A stretch of 64,000 nucleotides of DNA from Aquimarina algicola (GCF_006443095.1 NZ_VFWZ01000010.1:1-64000), one strand, 5' to 3'; counted from the stretch's first letter, positions 51,911 to 61,166 are shown. A program made the numbers and translations. Notes: generated from the sequence alone by a model not told the origin.

Positions 51911-53620
51911 ATGAAAAAACACCTTCTGCTACTATTCATCGTTCAAATCTTTTTTTATTCCTGTGCTGAGAAAAGTCCAAATTTTAAAAAAGAAGAATTG
52001 ATTGGAGTTTGGTCAGGACTTTTATTTCAAACCGAATCTTACTATGATTCAATTATATTAAAGCCAACTGATCAACCAAGAGAAGCCTTTTTATTTAAAA
52101 ATGGTAAGCAATTTGATTATTCTTTAGTTTTAAATGGTAATACTCTTCAATTTGAAGGTGATTCAGGGTTGCGTTTTGATGCCGTTCAATCAGAAGATAA
52201 GCAAGAACTCCATGCTGTATTAACAGATGATCTATGGGCACAAAGTTTAGATTTTGAAAAAGTCGAAGATAGGTGGATTTCCAAAATACATAAACACGAA
52301 ATCATAGATACCGATTATAAAGTTTATCTAGAGTTTTATCGTGATTCTATAGGAGATATTCAAGCTAAAATTCAAAGTAATAAAGAAAACCGAAATTTAC
52401 ATTTTACCATCAAAAAAGTAATTTTTGATGGTAATGATATTGATTTTGAAATCACCAATGATGGTTTTGGTATTTCAGCATTTTATGAGGCCACATCAAA
52501 ATCCCTCTCTTTAAAATATGGTAATACTGGGGGTAAACGGGTAATACAATTGACAAAACTTAAAGAAAATGAGCTAGAAGGCTATTTACCAAAAGTATTG
52601 ACAGAAAAATATGAATATAAAATTCCGGAACCATTTGATGATTCAATTCAGACAGCTTCATTAGAAGAAGTAGGGATAGATACATCAATGCTCGAGTTCA
52701 TGAATAATGAAAAGATCAAAAAACTGAATCATATTCATAGTATTATTATTACAAAAGATAAAAAACTAGTATTTGAGGAATACTTTCATGGGTATCATAG
52801 AGCGTATCTACATGATATACGATCTGCATTCAAATCTTTTGCTTCATTGGCAGTAGGTAAAGCTATGATGCAAAAAAGAGACTTGAATGTCAATAGTACT
52901 TTAACAGATTATTATCCAGACTATAACATAGAAGATACGCAAAAGAATATGATTAATGTTCACCATGCGCTAACGATGAGTACAGGGATACAATTAGAAG
53001 ACGAAGATAAAATGCAATGGGATAATGATGACTGGGTTGCTTATAAATTAGATTTACCAATGCAATATAAGCCCGGAGAGAAATATGTGTATTCTTCGGG
53101 AGGATGTAATTTACTTACCGGTGTTATACAACATTCTACAAATCAATATTTACCATTATTTATTTATGAGAAGATTTTAATTCCTATGAGGATTAAAAAT
53201 TTTCAGATGCTCACTTCTCCTCAAGGAAGAGGATATCTAGCAGGTAATTTTTATTTACGACCTATCGATTTTACCAAGTTTGGGTTGCTGGTGTTAGACA
53301 AAGGTAAATATGCAGGAGAACAGCTTATTACAGAATCTTGGATTGTAGAATCAACCCAACCTCATATAAGTGGAGGACATCCCAAAGGTTCAGAATATGG
53401 ATATTTATGGAGGTTGTTAGAAAGAAATGTAAATGGTAAAAAGGTGAAAACGATAGAAGCTTGGGGAAATGGAGGGCAGTTTTTGATTATAATACCTGAA
53501 TTAGATGTGACCGTAACTTTTACCGGAGGTAATTATAATCTGTTTCCTGAGATGGAAGAAATACCATTTGAAATTTTAAATGATTATATCTTACCCGCAG
53601 TTCGTATTCAAAATAACTAA
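51911..53620 (+). CDS. Serine hydrolase of the beta-lactamase/PBP4* (class C-like) family, lipoprotein
   Basis: The 569-residue protein has lipobox FFYSC (Cys about 18), then an N-terminal beta-rich extension (about 25-240). The hydrolase domain (about 245-560) has the SxxK nucleophile motif as RSAFKSF (Ser about 301), the YSS element as YVYSSGGCNLL (Tyr about 397), and WGNGGQFLIIIPELDVTVTFTGG near the C-terminus. These enzymes act as esterases, peptidases or beta-lactamase-like hydrolases. The envelope location is inferred from the lipobox. Substrate unknown. Confidence 0.88.
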   Translation: MKKHLLLLFIVQIFFYSCAEKSPNFKKEELIGVWSGLLFQTESYYDSIILKPTDQPREAFLFKNGKQFDYSLVLNGNTLQFEGDSGLRFDAVQSEDKQELHAVLTDDLWAQSLDFEKVEDRWISKIHKHEIIDTDYKVYLEFYRDSIGDIQAKIQSNKENRNLHFTIKKVIFDGNDIDFEITNDGFGISAFYEATSKSLSLKYGNTGGKRVIQLTKLKENELEGYLPKVLTEKYEYKIPEPFDDSIQTASLEEVGIDTSMLEFMNNEKIKKLNHIHSIIITKDKKLVFEEYFHGYHRAYLHDIRSAFKSFASLAVGKAMMQKRDLNVNSTLTDYYPDYNIEDTQKNMINVHHALTMSTGIQLEDEDKMQWDNDDWVAYKLDLPMQYKPGEKYVYSSGGCNLLTGVIQHSTNQYLPLFIYEKILIPMRIKNFQMLTSPQGRGYLAGNFYLRPIDFTKFGLLVLDKGKYAGEQLITESWIVESTQPHISGGHPKGSEYGYLWRLLERNVNGKKVKTIEAWGNGGQFLIIIPELDVTVTFTGGNYNLFPEMEEIPFEILNDYILPAVRIQNN

Positions 53621-53664
53621 GTATTAAGTTAAGCTTTTTTCATTGGGACAGAAACACGAGGATG

Positions 53665-54261
53665 TTATATGAGATCTAAGTCAGTTTGTTCATATATTAC
53701 AAAACCATTGTGCATTGGTAATTGCTTTTTTTTCATCCAGGAATGCTTAGCATCTGCAAATTTTTTCCCCTTATTAGCGTCTAAAAAATCTCTAATGTAT
53801 TGACAATACATATTATGTTTAGCAATTTCTCTTTTAAAATCAGGGTCTTGCTTTCTTTGATCTAAAATTTCCCATTGAAGGATTGCATCTTGAAGTGTCT
53901 TTCCTAAATTACTTTTAACCCAATCCATAAAATCACCATGACAATAAAACTTGGTACCAATCTGAGATTTCATAAAACCTCTAAAATTTGGACCAAAGGA
54001 AACATTATCAGTAATTATAGTGTCTAAGGTAAGTTGTTCTTTTGCCCAATTAAATTTTGAAGTTGTTTTGTTTTTGGGTTTTTTAGGCTTGATTTTTCCT
54101 TGATGATCAAGAGCATACATGATTCTGTCTCTAAGTTCAAATTTACTGCCAGAATAGGGGAGATTACTACGTTTACAGATATCGACCATTTCTTTTTTTA
54201 ACCAATACCAATTATTAAACTCTTTTCCAGAAGTAATGTTCTCAAAATCAGGTCTACTCAT
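53665..54261 (-). CDS. SAP/DUF6434-type protein
   Basis: The 198-residue protein starts with RPDFENITSGKEFNNWYWLKKEMVDICKRSNLPYSGSKFELRDRIMYAL (about 3-51), a SAP-like helix-turn-helix that usually contacts nucleic acid, followed by a basic linker KPKKPKNKTTS. The second half (about 75-195: FNWAKEQLTLDTIITDNVSFGPNFRGFMKSQIGTKFYCH) resembles the DUF6434 module. It is the last gene of a leftward operon with a UBP-type zinc-finger gene 15 bp upstream. Nucleic-acid binding is inferred from the SAP-like part. Role in the operon unknown. Confidence 0.72.
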   Translation of the reverse strand: MSRPDFENITSGKEFNNWYWLKKEMVDICKRSNLPYSGSKFELRDRIMYALDHQGKIKPKKPKNKTTSKFNWAKEQLTLDTIITDNVSFGPNFRGFMKSQIGTKFYCHGDFMDWVKSNLGKTLQDAILQWEILDQRKQDPDFKREIAKHNMYCQYIRDFLDANKGKKFADAKHSWMKKKQLPMHNGFVIYEQTDLDLI

Positions 54262-54276
54262 ATTAAATTGTAGGAA

Positions 54277-54561
54277 TTAAAATTTTAAAAAAGACTTATG
54301 TTCATAACACCAGGCCCAATTTTCATTTGGTTCGGCAGATATTATGATGTTATGATCCGGGTGCATTTGATAATGTTTGCTGGCATGTTTATTTGGAGAT
54401 GAATCACAACAGAGAGTAACCCCACATTGCTGGCAAGTTCTTAGATGTACCCATGTGCTTCCGGTTTTAATACATTCTTCACATTGATGCGTACTACTTT
54501 TTTTTATACTGCTACTATCAAAATTTTTAAGATGTTCGCATATTTTAGCTTTTAGTGCCAT
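54277..54561 (-). CDS. UBP-type zinc-finger protein
   Basis: The 94-residue protein is essentially a UBP zinc finger, a fold best known from eukaryotic ubiquitin hydrolases. Cys/His ligands are visible: CEHL (8-11), HQCEECIKTG, WVHLRTCQQCGVTLCCDSSPNKHASKHYQMHPDHNI, then WAWCYEH. That the fold binds a C-terminal tail in eukaryotes is known; no ubiquitin is expected here, so the ligand is unknown. It sits between the flavoprotein gene (55 bp) and the SAP/DUF6434 gene (15 bp) in one operon. Confidence 0.9.
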   Translation of the reverse strand: MALKAKICEHLKNFDSSSIKKSSTHQCEECIKTGSTWVHLRTCQQCGVTLCCDSSPNKHASKHYQMHPDHNIIISAEPNENWAWCYEHKSFLKF

Positions 54562-54616
54562 GATTATTTGTTTGCATGCATTAATGAGTTATATTTTAAT
54601 GATATAAAATTATATT

Positions 54617-56281
54617 TTAGGTTTCTGCTAGATATTCATGAACAAATTTGACCGCCATAGCACCTTCTCCTACAGCAGAAGCCACACGATTCATAGCTCC
54701 GGCTCTCACGTCTCCAGAAGCGAATATGCCCGGGCTACAGGTTTCTAGTAAAAAAGGTTCTCTATCTTTTTTCCATACTTTTTTAAAATTATCGTATCGA
54801 GTTAAATCTCTTCCTGTCTCTATAAAACCTCTTTCATTTTTGATGATGTCTAATTTTATCCAATCTGTATAAGGCTTGGCCCCAATAAAAATAAAAATAG
54901 CGTCAGCTTTTACTTCTCTTGTTTCTAAAGTATTTTTATTGGTTAGTTCAAGAGTTGTAAGGCGATCATTTTCTCCATGGGCTTTGGTTACATTGGTATT
55001 GCCGATAACTTTTATATTGTCTATTGCATCAATTTGATCGATAAGATAGCTAGACATGCTACTGCTCAAATCTTTTTTTCGAATGATTATTGATACATTT
55101 TTGGCAAATTTAGATAGATATACTGCTGATTGGCCGGCAGAATTACCACCACCTACAATGTATACTTCTTTTTCGCAACATGCTTGGGCTTCTGTCATAG
55201 AAGATCCATAGTATACACCAGCACCGGTATAGTTGTCTATACCTTCGGCATCTAATCTTCTGTAATTTACACCGGTTGTTATGATAACACTTTTGGTAGA
55301 AATAGATTTGCCGTCTGCCAATGTAATATTTTTATACCCATTTTCTTCAGAGATAGAAGTAACTTCTTGTGGTGATAAAAACTCAATTCCAAATCTTTTG
55401 GCTTGAGTAATCGCTCTATGTGTAAGCTCTTGTCCGCTAAGTCCATTAGGGAAACCTAAATAGTTTTCGATTCTAGAGCTGGTTCCGGCTTGTCCTCCGG
55501 GAGCATGTTTTTCTATTAATAAGGCATTGAGACCTTCAGAACCGGCGTATACGGCGGCAGCCAACCCAGAAGGACCAGCTCCTATAATGACAACATCGTA
55601 TAAGTTTTCTTTTGGTTCAGCATTTAACCCTAATGCAGTAGCAAGTTCAACAATATCCGGATTCTTAAGACAAGTTCCATCTTGTAAAGAAACAACGGGC
55701 ATGTCTTTTGTATCTAGTTTATAAAGTGATGTGTACTCTTTTGCCTTTTCATTAGTTTCTATATCTAACCATTGAAATGGAAATAAATTACTGGATAAAA
55801 AATCCTTGATATTGTGAGATTTTGGAGAAAATTGATACCCCACAACTTTAATACCATCAAATTCTGGTTTAAAATTAAGTTGCCATGCATCAAGTAAATC
55901 ATCTAGTGTTGGATATAGTTTTTCTTCTGGAGGGTTCCAGGGTTTTGTCAGATAGTAGTCTAATTGTACATCATTTATTGCTTTAATCGCAGCGTCTGTG
56001 TCAGAATAAGCTGTTAAAAGTACTTTTTTTGCTTCCGGATAGTATTTTTTGGCTCTGGCTAAAAAATCTACTCCCAACATTTCTGGCATTCGTTGATCTA
56101 CGAGAAATAAGGCAATCGATTCTCCTTTTCTTTTTAGCTCTTCCAAAGCTTCTAGAGCATCATTTGCAGAATCAGTACTCATAATTCTATAAGTTGTACG
56201 GTATTCTGATTTTAAATCACGAGTTACAGCTCTTAATACTTGCGCATCATCATCTAGTGCAAATATGATAGGTTTTTTCAT
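54617..56281 (-). CDS. Receiver/glutaredoxin-like/thioredoxin-reductase-like fusion flavoprotein
   Basis: The protein has 554 residues from ATG 56281 (MKKPIIFALDDD). It has three parts. The first (about 1-125) is a response-regulator receiver: ALDDDAQ, phospho-Asp in LFLVDQRMPE, VLLTAYSD, YYLTKPW. The second (about 145-220) is glutaredoxin-like, but the CxxC position reads SPKS in GYQFSPKSHNIKDFLSS. The third (about 225-554) is thioredoxin-reductase-like: FAD site VIIGAGPSGLAAAVYAG, NADPH site VYIVGGGNSAGQSA, and C-terminal GIFASGDVRAGAMNRVASAVGEGAMAV. Its redox CxxC is replaced (YYGSSMTEAQACCEKE). Probably a phosphorylation-gated NADPH flavoprotein without disulfide chemistry. The partner kinase gene is directly upstream. 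Confidence 0.9.
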   Translation of the reverse strand: MKKPIIFALDDDAQVLRAVTRDLKSEYRTTYRIMSTDSANDALEALEELKRKGESIALFLVDQRMPEMLGVDFLARAKKYYPEAKKVLLTAYSDTDAAIKAINDVQLDYYLTKPWNPPEEKLYPTLDDLLDAWQLNFKPEFDGIKVVGYQFSPKSHNIKDFLSSNLFPFQWLDIETNEKAKEYTSLYKLDTKDMPVVSLQDGTCLKNPDIVELATALGLNAEPKENLYDVVIIGAGPSGLAAAVYAGSEGLNALLIEKHAPGGQAGTSSRIENYLGFPNGLSGQELTHRAITQAKRFGIEFLSPQEVTSISEENGYKNITLADGKSISTKSVIITTGVNYRRLDAEGIDNYTGAGVYYGSSMTEAQACCEKEVYIVGGGNSAGQSAVYLSKFAKNVSIIIRKKDLSSSMSSYLIDQIDAIDNIKVIGNTNVTKAHGENDRLTTLELTNKNTLETREVKADAIFIFIGAKPYTDWIKLDIIKNERGFIETGRDLTRYDNFKKVWKKDREPFLLETCSPGIFASGDVRAGAMNRVASAVGEGAMAVKFVHEYLAET

Positions 56282-56399
56282 TGTGTGTTGCTTCTTTTTA
56301 TAGGTCAATATAAGCTAAAAACTGAAGTTATCCTGATCAGTTCAACTTTTTATTAGATCATATGTCTTATTAAAATTTGTTTAGCATACCTGATTACTT

Positions 56400-57791
56400 T
56401 TATAAAATTGGTAAGCAAACAGTAAAGGTAGTTTCACCTTTTTTGGATGTTACTTTTATTTCGCCATTATGTTGATTGATAATTCGTTGTACGACTTCTA
56501 GTCCCATTCCTGTCCCTTTGCCGATACTTTTGGTAGTAAAAAAAGGATCAAAAATTTGATTGATATGTTCTTCGGGGATTCCATGCCCATTATCTGTAAT
56601 TGTAATTTTGATAAAGTTATTGTCTTTACTGGTCGTAATAATCAGTTTTCCAGAATGATCCATAGCATCTATGGCATTATCGATAAGATTTGTCCACACT
56701 TGATTGATCTCACTAACAAAAAGTTTTGGTTGCGGTAGGTCTTTTTCAAAATGTTTTTCAAGTGCAATATTTTTTCTTTTGAATTTATGGTTAAGCATTA
56801 TGAGTGTACTCTTAATACCAACATGGATATCAGTATTTATTTTTTCGGGAGTTTGATCCATATGCGTATAACTCTTTATTGACTTTACCAAGCTAGATAT
56901 TCTATCTGATGCTTCGTCTATTTCGTCAATAATTTTTTCTGTAGTTAATACGTCTTCTATCCATTCTATAGCTTCCAAAAAGTTATCATTTTGCGAGTTA
57001 TTATGAATTTCACTAATAACAGTGGCATCCATACAAAAATCAAGGAAGGTTTCAGTATATTCAAATGCATTTTCGACACCATGTTCTTCTAACCACAACT
57101 CTAATTCGTCTTCTTTTTCTAATCGTTCTGTGAGTTTCATATTATTTTCAGGACGATTATTAATCCTGTCAAAGATTAAATTATTGATTGTGTCTATTTC
57201 TTCTTCAGACACATCAATAGACATAATTCTTTTAAATTTTTCAGGAACATGAGAAAGGTGTTTTTTTAAGGCTTTTGCACTTCTTTGCATCGCAGAAGCG
57301 GGGTTGTTAAGCTCATGGGCAAGTCCTGCAGAGAGTTTTCCTAAGGCCATCATTTTTTCTGATTGTACATTATCACGTGTAAGCTCTCGAACTCTAGACG
57401 TCATATGATGTACAAGGCTTTCTGTTAATTCATAATGATTTGCTACCATTTCTCTGAAAAAAGATTTGTTGAGAAATAATATTTCTGAGTCTTCAATTAC
57501 CTCACTATACCCTATAGAAGAACTTAAACGAGAAAATGGTAATACACCTCCTATTGTATTGGGACCCATTTTTTTGATTAATTTATAATTTCCATTTTGT
57601 TGTATTTTTAGGTCAATATATCCCTTTAGAATAATGGATAAATTATCAATAGGTTCTCCTTTTTTTAAAACATATTCACCTTGTTTGAAGGTTTGTATAT
57701 AAGATTTGTCGATGAGCCACTGTAATTGTTGATCGGGAACATTTACAAAATCAGGAATTTTTTTGAGATCTTTTATAGAATATTTCATCAT
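56400..57791 (-). CDS. Histidine kinase with N-terminal cyclic-nucleotide-binding-like domain
   Basis: The 463-residue protein has an N-terminal cNMP/Crp-like sensor barrel (about 25-130: FKQGEYVLKKGEPIDNLSIILKGYIDLKI) with no membrane segment. Then comes a kinase core: H-box GKLSAGLAHELNNPASAM (phospho-His about 160), a helical stretch with EDELELWLEEHGVENAF, N-box INQVWTNLIDNAIDAM, G1 ITDNGHGIPEE, F-box FDPFFTTKSIGKG and G2 GTGMGLEVVQRI. A cytosolic sensor is predicted. It lies 118 bp upstream of the receiver-flavoprotein gene and should be its cognate kinase. ATG 57791 and 57788 are equivalent starts. Confidence 0.92.
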   Translation of the reverse strand: MMKYSIKDLKKIPDFVNVPDQQLQWLIDKSYIQTFKQGEYVLKKGEPIDNLSIILKGYIDLKIQQNGNYKLIKKMGPNTIGGVLPFSRLSSSIGYSEVIEDSEILFLNKSFFREMVANHYELTESLVHHMTSRVRELTRDNVQSEKMMALGKLSAGLAHELNNPASAMQRSAKALKKHLSHVPEKFKRIMSIDVSEEEIDTINNLIFDRINNRPENNMKLTERLEKEDELELWLEEHGVENAFEYTETFLDFCMDATVISEIHNNSQNDNFLEAIEWIEDVLTTEKIIDEIDEASDRISSLVKSIKSYTHMDQTPEKINTDIHVGIKSTLIMLNHKFKRKNIALEKHFEKDLPQPKLFVSEINQVWTNLIDNAIDAMDHSGKLIITTSKDNNFIKITITDNGHGIPEEHINQIFDPFFTTKSIGKGTGMGLEVVQRIINQHNGEIKVTSKKGETTFTVCLPIL

Positions 57792-58019
57792 AGATAATTA
57801 GTGGGAGTTCTTATGTTATCTGAAGAAATCTGATATTATTTTACCACAAGAATTTACTGTTAATCTTATGAAAATTATGCTGATACCTTAATTTCTGTTC
57901 GTTAGTTTTTATATAGAACTCACGTTAAAATTAGGTAATAAAAAATCCCTTTGCAATAGTTACAAAAAAACCAAGTCTTAAGGTTTTGATAAAATTATAA
58001 AGGACTTACTTTAACAGAG

Positions 58020-58661
58020 TTATTTCTCAAATAAAGATTGAGTTGATTTGTCTGGTTTTGGATATTGAAAACGATTTAGTAAATGTGGTAAGGCATACCC
58101 GTCTAATCCAATGCAAGACACAGTTTCAGCTTTGTCTAATTGAACCCAGCCATCGTTGTGTAATAATTTGTTATCAAGATGTATATGTTGAATGGCTCCG
58201 ATAATTAGAAGTGTGTCATTTTCTACGATATGATATTCATTTACGTATTTGCATCCTATTTGGATAGGACTGTTTTGTACATAAGGAGGATAAAAATCAT
58301 CTAGATATTCTGGTTCAAGATTCGTTTTTTCAAATTCAGAAATGTTCTCATCGTATTTTGCGGCAGTATGATGAGCATCTGTAATTTGATCTTTGTGTAC
58401 TTGGTTTACAGTAAAAAAACCTGTTTCTTTAAGGTTTTTGTATGTGTTTCTGGGAACTGTAGTAGGTCTTAATATAAAACCCAACATAGGTGGGTTGCTG
58501 CCGATATGTATAATAGAATTAAAAATAGCGACATTGGTAATTCCATTTTTACCTTTAGTAGCAAGTAGATTACAGGATTTATACCCTGTACAACTATTGA
58601 TTAAATTAGCACGATATCTAGACGGCATTTCTATAAGATCTTGCAAGGTGTAACGATCCAT
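58020..58661 (-). CDS. Flavin reductase-like (FMN-binding split barrel) protein
   Basis: The protein has 213 residues from ATG 58661 (MDRYTLQDLIEMP); the frame is open nine codons upstream. The split-barrel flavin-reductase pattern is clear: KSCNLLATKGKNGITNVAIFNSIIHIGSNPPMLGFILRP (about 28-66), GFFTVNQVHKDQITDAHHTAAKYDENISEFEKTNLEP and a C-terminal LHNDGWVQLDKAETVSCIGLDGYALP. It binds FMN and may reduce a flavin with NAD(P)H or act as a component of a monooxygenase. Divergent from a methyltransferase gene with about 50 bp between starts. Confidence 0.85.
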   Translation of the reverse strand: MDRYTLQDLIEMPSRYRANLINSCTGYKSCNLLATKGKNGITNVAIFNSIIHIGSNPPMLGFILRPTTVPRNTYKNLKETGFFTVNQVHKDQITDAHHTAAKYDENISEFEKTNLEPEYLDDFYPPYVQNSPIQIGCKYVNEYHIVENDTLLIIGAIQHIHLDNKLLHNDGWVQLDKAETVSCIGLDGYALPHLLNRFQYPKPDKSTQSLFEK

Positions 58662-58710
58662 ATACTTTTTTAAATTTATGAAAGTCAAATCTAACGAAAC
58701 CCTTAAAATT

Positions 58711-59517
58711 ATGTCTAAAGAATTTCAGAAATATTTTGACACAAATAAAGAAACATGGAATGAAAAAGTAGCTATACATGCAAGTAGTGATTTTTATGAT
58801 CTTGATCGTTTTAAGAAGGGAAAAACTTCTTTAAAAAAATATGAACTAGAAGCACTTGGTGATGTTTCAGGAAAGTCATTATTGCATTTACAATGTCACT
58901 TTGGCCAGGATACTTTGAGTTGGAGTAGAATGGGAGCAAAATGTACGGGTGTTGATTTGTCCGAAAATGGGATTACGTTAGCAAAGAAACTTAATGAAGA
59001 CCTTGAGTTAGACGCAAATTTTGTGTGTTGCAATGTATTGGAAACCTCTAATTTTGTCGAGGAAAAATTTGATATCGTTTATACAAGTTATGGAGTAATC
59101 GGTTGGCTGCCTGATTTAAAACCATGGGCAAAAATGATAGCAGAACGATTACAAAATGGAGGAGTGTTTTATATGGTAGAATTTCATCCAATAGTTTGGA
59201 TGTTTGATTATTTACAACACCCTCCTGTATTGAAATATGGGTATCAGCAAAAAGAGGTAATCTATGAAGAATATCAAGGTACTTATGCAGATACAAATGC
59301 AAATATGATTAGCAAAGAATTTGGCTGGAATCATGGGTTGGGAGAAGTGGTGTCTTCTTTGTCAGAGGCAGGGCTTACGATCGAATATCTTAAAGAGCAT
59401 GATGCTTCACCCTATGAGATTTTTCCGGAAATGATATCTCTTGATACTGATCAGGGTATGTACGTTTCAAAAGATAGATTATATCCATTGTTATTTTCTA
59501 TAAAAGCAAGATTGTAA
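58711..59517 (+). CDS. Class I SAM-dependent methyltransferase
   Basis: The protein has 268 residues from ATG 58711 (MSKEFQKYFDTNKETWNEKV); an upstream in-frame ATG at 58678 adds eleven unconserved residues. The SAM site is SLLHLQCHFGQDTLSWSRMGAKCTGVDLSENGITLAKKL (about 53-91), a variant of motif I, followed by FDIVYTSYGVIGWLPDL. The tail contains FYMVEFHPIVWMFDY. Substrate unknown. It is 220 bp upstream of the kynurenine monooxygenase gene and on the same strand, so a link to kynurenine products is possible but unproven. Confidence 0.82.
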   Translation: MSKEFQKYFDTNKETWNEKVAIHASSDFYDLDRFKKGKTSLKKYELEALGDVSGKSLLHLQCHFGQDTLSWSRMGAKCTGVDLSENGITLAKKLNEDLELDANFVCCNVLETSNFVEEKFDIVYTSYGVIGWLPDLKPWAKMIAERLQNGGVFYMVEFHPIVWMFDYLQHPPVLKYGYQQKEVIYEEYQGTYADTNANMISKEFGWNHGLGEVVSSLSEAGLTIEYLKEHDASPYEIFPEMISLDTDQGMYVSKDRLYPLLFSIKARL

Positions 59518-59540
59518 TTCTATGACTTTGATGACAAGAG

Positions 59541-59723
59541 ATGAGAAATGTAATACGTTATATTTAATGCCAGTCGCAGTATGTAATGCTTTTCTCATTA
59601 ATAATCATTACATTTACCGAAGGTTTTAATGTCTGCACATGCTCTTATCACAACAAAGAGCCAACCTACTGAAAACATTAAAGCTCGAGTTCTATTATCA
59701 CTCTATTATCTTTCAGTAGGTTG
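59541..59723. promoter_or_regulatory. Inverted-repeat-rich region upstream of kmo
   Basis: CAACCTACTGAAA (59662-59674) pairs perfectly with TTTCAGTAGGTTG (59711-59723), ending 16 bp before the kmo ATG. Upstream, ATGAGAAA (59541-59548)/TTTCTCAT (59591-59598) and AAATGTAAT (59546-59554)/ATTACATTT (59607-59615) share sequence and are mutually exclusive. TATCTTTC (59707-59714), one base from TAnnTTTG, overlaps the right 13-bp arm. The layout suggests an operator or leader structure controlling kmo. Confidence 0.55.
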
Positions 59724-59739
59724 TTAGTAGGACTATTTT

Positions 59740-61104
59740 ATGCAAAAGAAGAATATAGCTATAGTAGGAAGCGGACTTGTAGGTTCGTTATTAGCTCTTT
59801 ATCTAAGAAAACGCAATTACAATGTTACAGTTTTTGATAGGCGACCAGATATAAGAACAATAAGGTTTAGTGGTCGTTCAATCAATTTGGCAATGTCTGT
59901 TCGAGGGTGGAAAACACTCGATAGAGTCGGTATAGGGGATGAGGTTAGAGCATTAGCAATCCCCATGTATAAAAGGACGATGCACACATCAGATAAGCCT
60001 GTTTATCATCAATATTATGGTAAAGAAAATGAAGCTATCTATTCTATTTCAAGAGGTGTGTTAAATAGAAAAATGATAACATTGGCAGAAGAAGCCGGTG
60101 TTGTTTTTAGATTCAATGAAAAAGTTTGGGATGTTAATCTCCCTGAAGCCAAAATATACACAGGAGAAACAGAAAAAGGAGAATGGAAAGAATATCAGTA
60201 TGATATGATTTTTGGTTGTGATGGTGCTTTTTCAAGAGTGCGTCACAAAATGCAGCGAAGAAGTCGATTTGATTATTCTCAAGACTTTCTAGATACAGGG
60301 TATAAGGAACTAACAATACCTCCAAATCCTGATGGGACTCATAAATTAGATAAAAACTCATTGCATATTTGGCCAAGAGGTAAATTTATGTTGATTGCAT
60401 TACCAAATATAGATGGTAGTTTTACTTGTACATTGTTTATGCCCCATGAAGGAGAGTATTCTTTTGAAAAATTATCTGATAGAGCATCGGTACAGCAATT
60501 TTGGGAGAAGTATTTTCCGGATACTTTAGAAATTATGCCTTCACTGATCGAAGATTTTGAAAGTAATCCTACAAGTGCTTTGGTAACCATGAAATGTTAT
60601 CCATGGTCATACTGGAACAAAGTAGCGTTGATAGGCGACTCTGCACATGCAATTGTTCCTTTTTATGGTCAAGGAATGAATGCTGGATTTGAAGATATAT
60701 CTGTATTAGACGATATTATAGAACAACTTGGCGATGAAGACTGGCAAGCAATTTTTGAAACCTACCAAAAATCACGTAAACCTAATACAGATGCTATAGC
60801 AGAATTATCATATCGTAATTTTATGGAAATGAGTAGCAAAACTGCCGATCCTGTTTTCTTATTACAAAAAAAGATTGAAAAAAAGTTTTCAGAAAAATAT
60901 CCAGATAAGTGGTTACCGTTGTATTCTAGGGTTACGTTTAGTCATCGCCCATATTCAGAAGCATTAGAAATAGGTGACCAACAGGCAAATATTATGAAAA
61001 GAGTAATGCAGCTAGAGGATATTGAATCAAACTGGGATACAGTCGAGGTAGAAAATTATATTTTGGATTTATTAGCTTCTGAAAGCTATAAACTTCAAGA
61101 TTAA
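59740..61104 (+). CDS. kmo: Kynurenine 3-monooxygenase
   Basis: The 454-residue FAD enzyme hydroxylates kynurenine to 3-hydroxykynurenine using NADPH and O2. The FAD motif is IAIVGSGLVGSLLALYLRKRNYNVTVFDRR (about 6-35), followed by the KMO-specific SGRSINLAMSVRGWKTLDRVG. The second FAD motif is VALIGDSAHAIVPFYGQGMNAGFEDISVLD (about 292-321), and the C-terminal SHRPYSEAL fits bacterial KMO. The length matches (about 450). kynU lies 39 kb away, so the two steps from kynurenine to 3-hydroxyanthranilate are both encoded here but not in one operon. Confidence 0.96.
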   Translation: MQKKNIAIVGSGLVGSLLALYLRKRNYNVTVFDRRPDIRTIRFSGRSINLAMSVRGWKTLDRVGIGDEVRALAIPMYKRTMHTSDKPVYHQYYGKENEAIYSISRGVLNRKMITLAEEAGVVFRFNEKVWDVNLPEAKIYTGETEKGEWKEYQYDMIFGCDGAFSRVRHKMQRRSRFDYSQDFLDTGYKELTIPPNPDGTHKLDKNSLHIWPRGKFMLIALPNIDGSFTCTLFMPHEGEYSFEKLSDRASVQQFWEKYFPDTLEIMPSLIEDFESNPTSALVTMKCYPWSYWNKVALIGDSAHAIVPFYGQGMNAGFEDISVLDDIIEQLGDEDWQAIFETYQKSRKPNTDAIAELSYRNFMEMSSKTADPVFLLQKKIEKKFSEKYPDKWLPLYSRVTFSHRPYSEALEIGDQQANIMKRVMQLEDIESNWDTVEVENYILDLLASESYKLQD

Positions 61105-61115
61105 ATAAAATAAAG

Positions 61116-61154
61116 ACGAACCTCAAAAATTATAGACTTTTGAGGTTCGTTTTT
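61116..61154. terminator. Bidirectional terminator between kmo and the peptide array
   Basis: ACGAACCTCAAAA (61116-61128) and TTTTGAGGTTCGT (61138-61150) form a perfect 13-bp stem. A T-run follows on the right and an A-rich stretch precedes it on the left, so it can end both convergent transcripts. Confidence 0.9.
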
Positions 61155-61166
61155 AAACGTATATTT

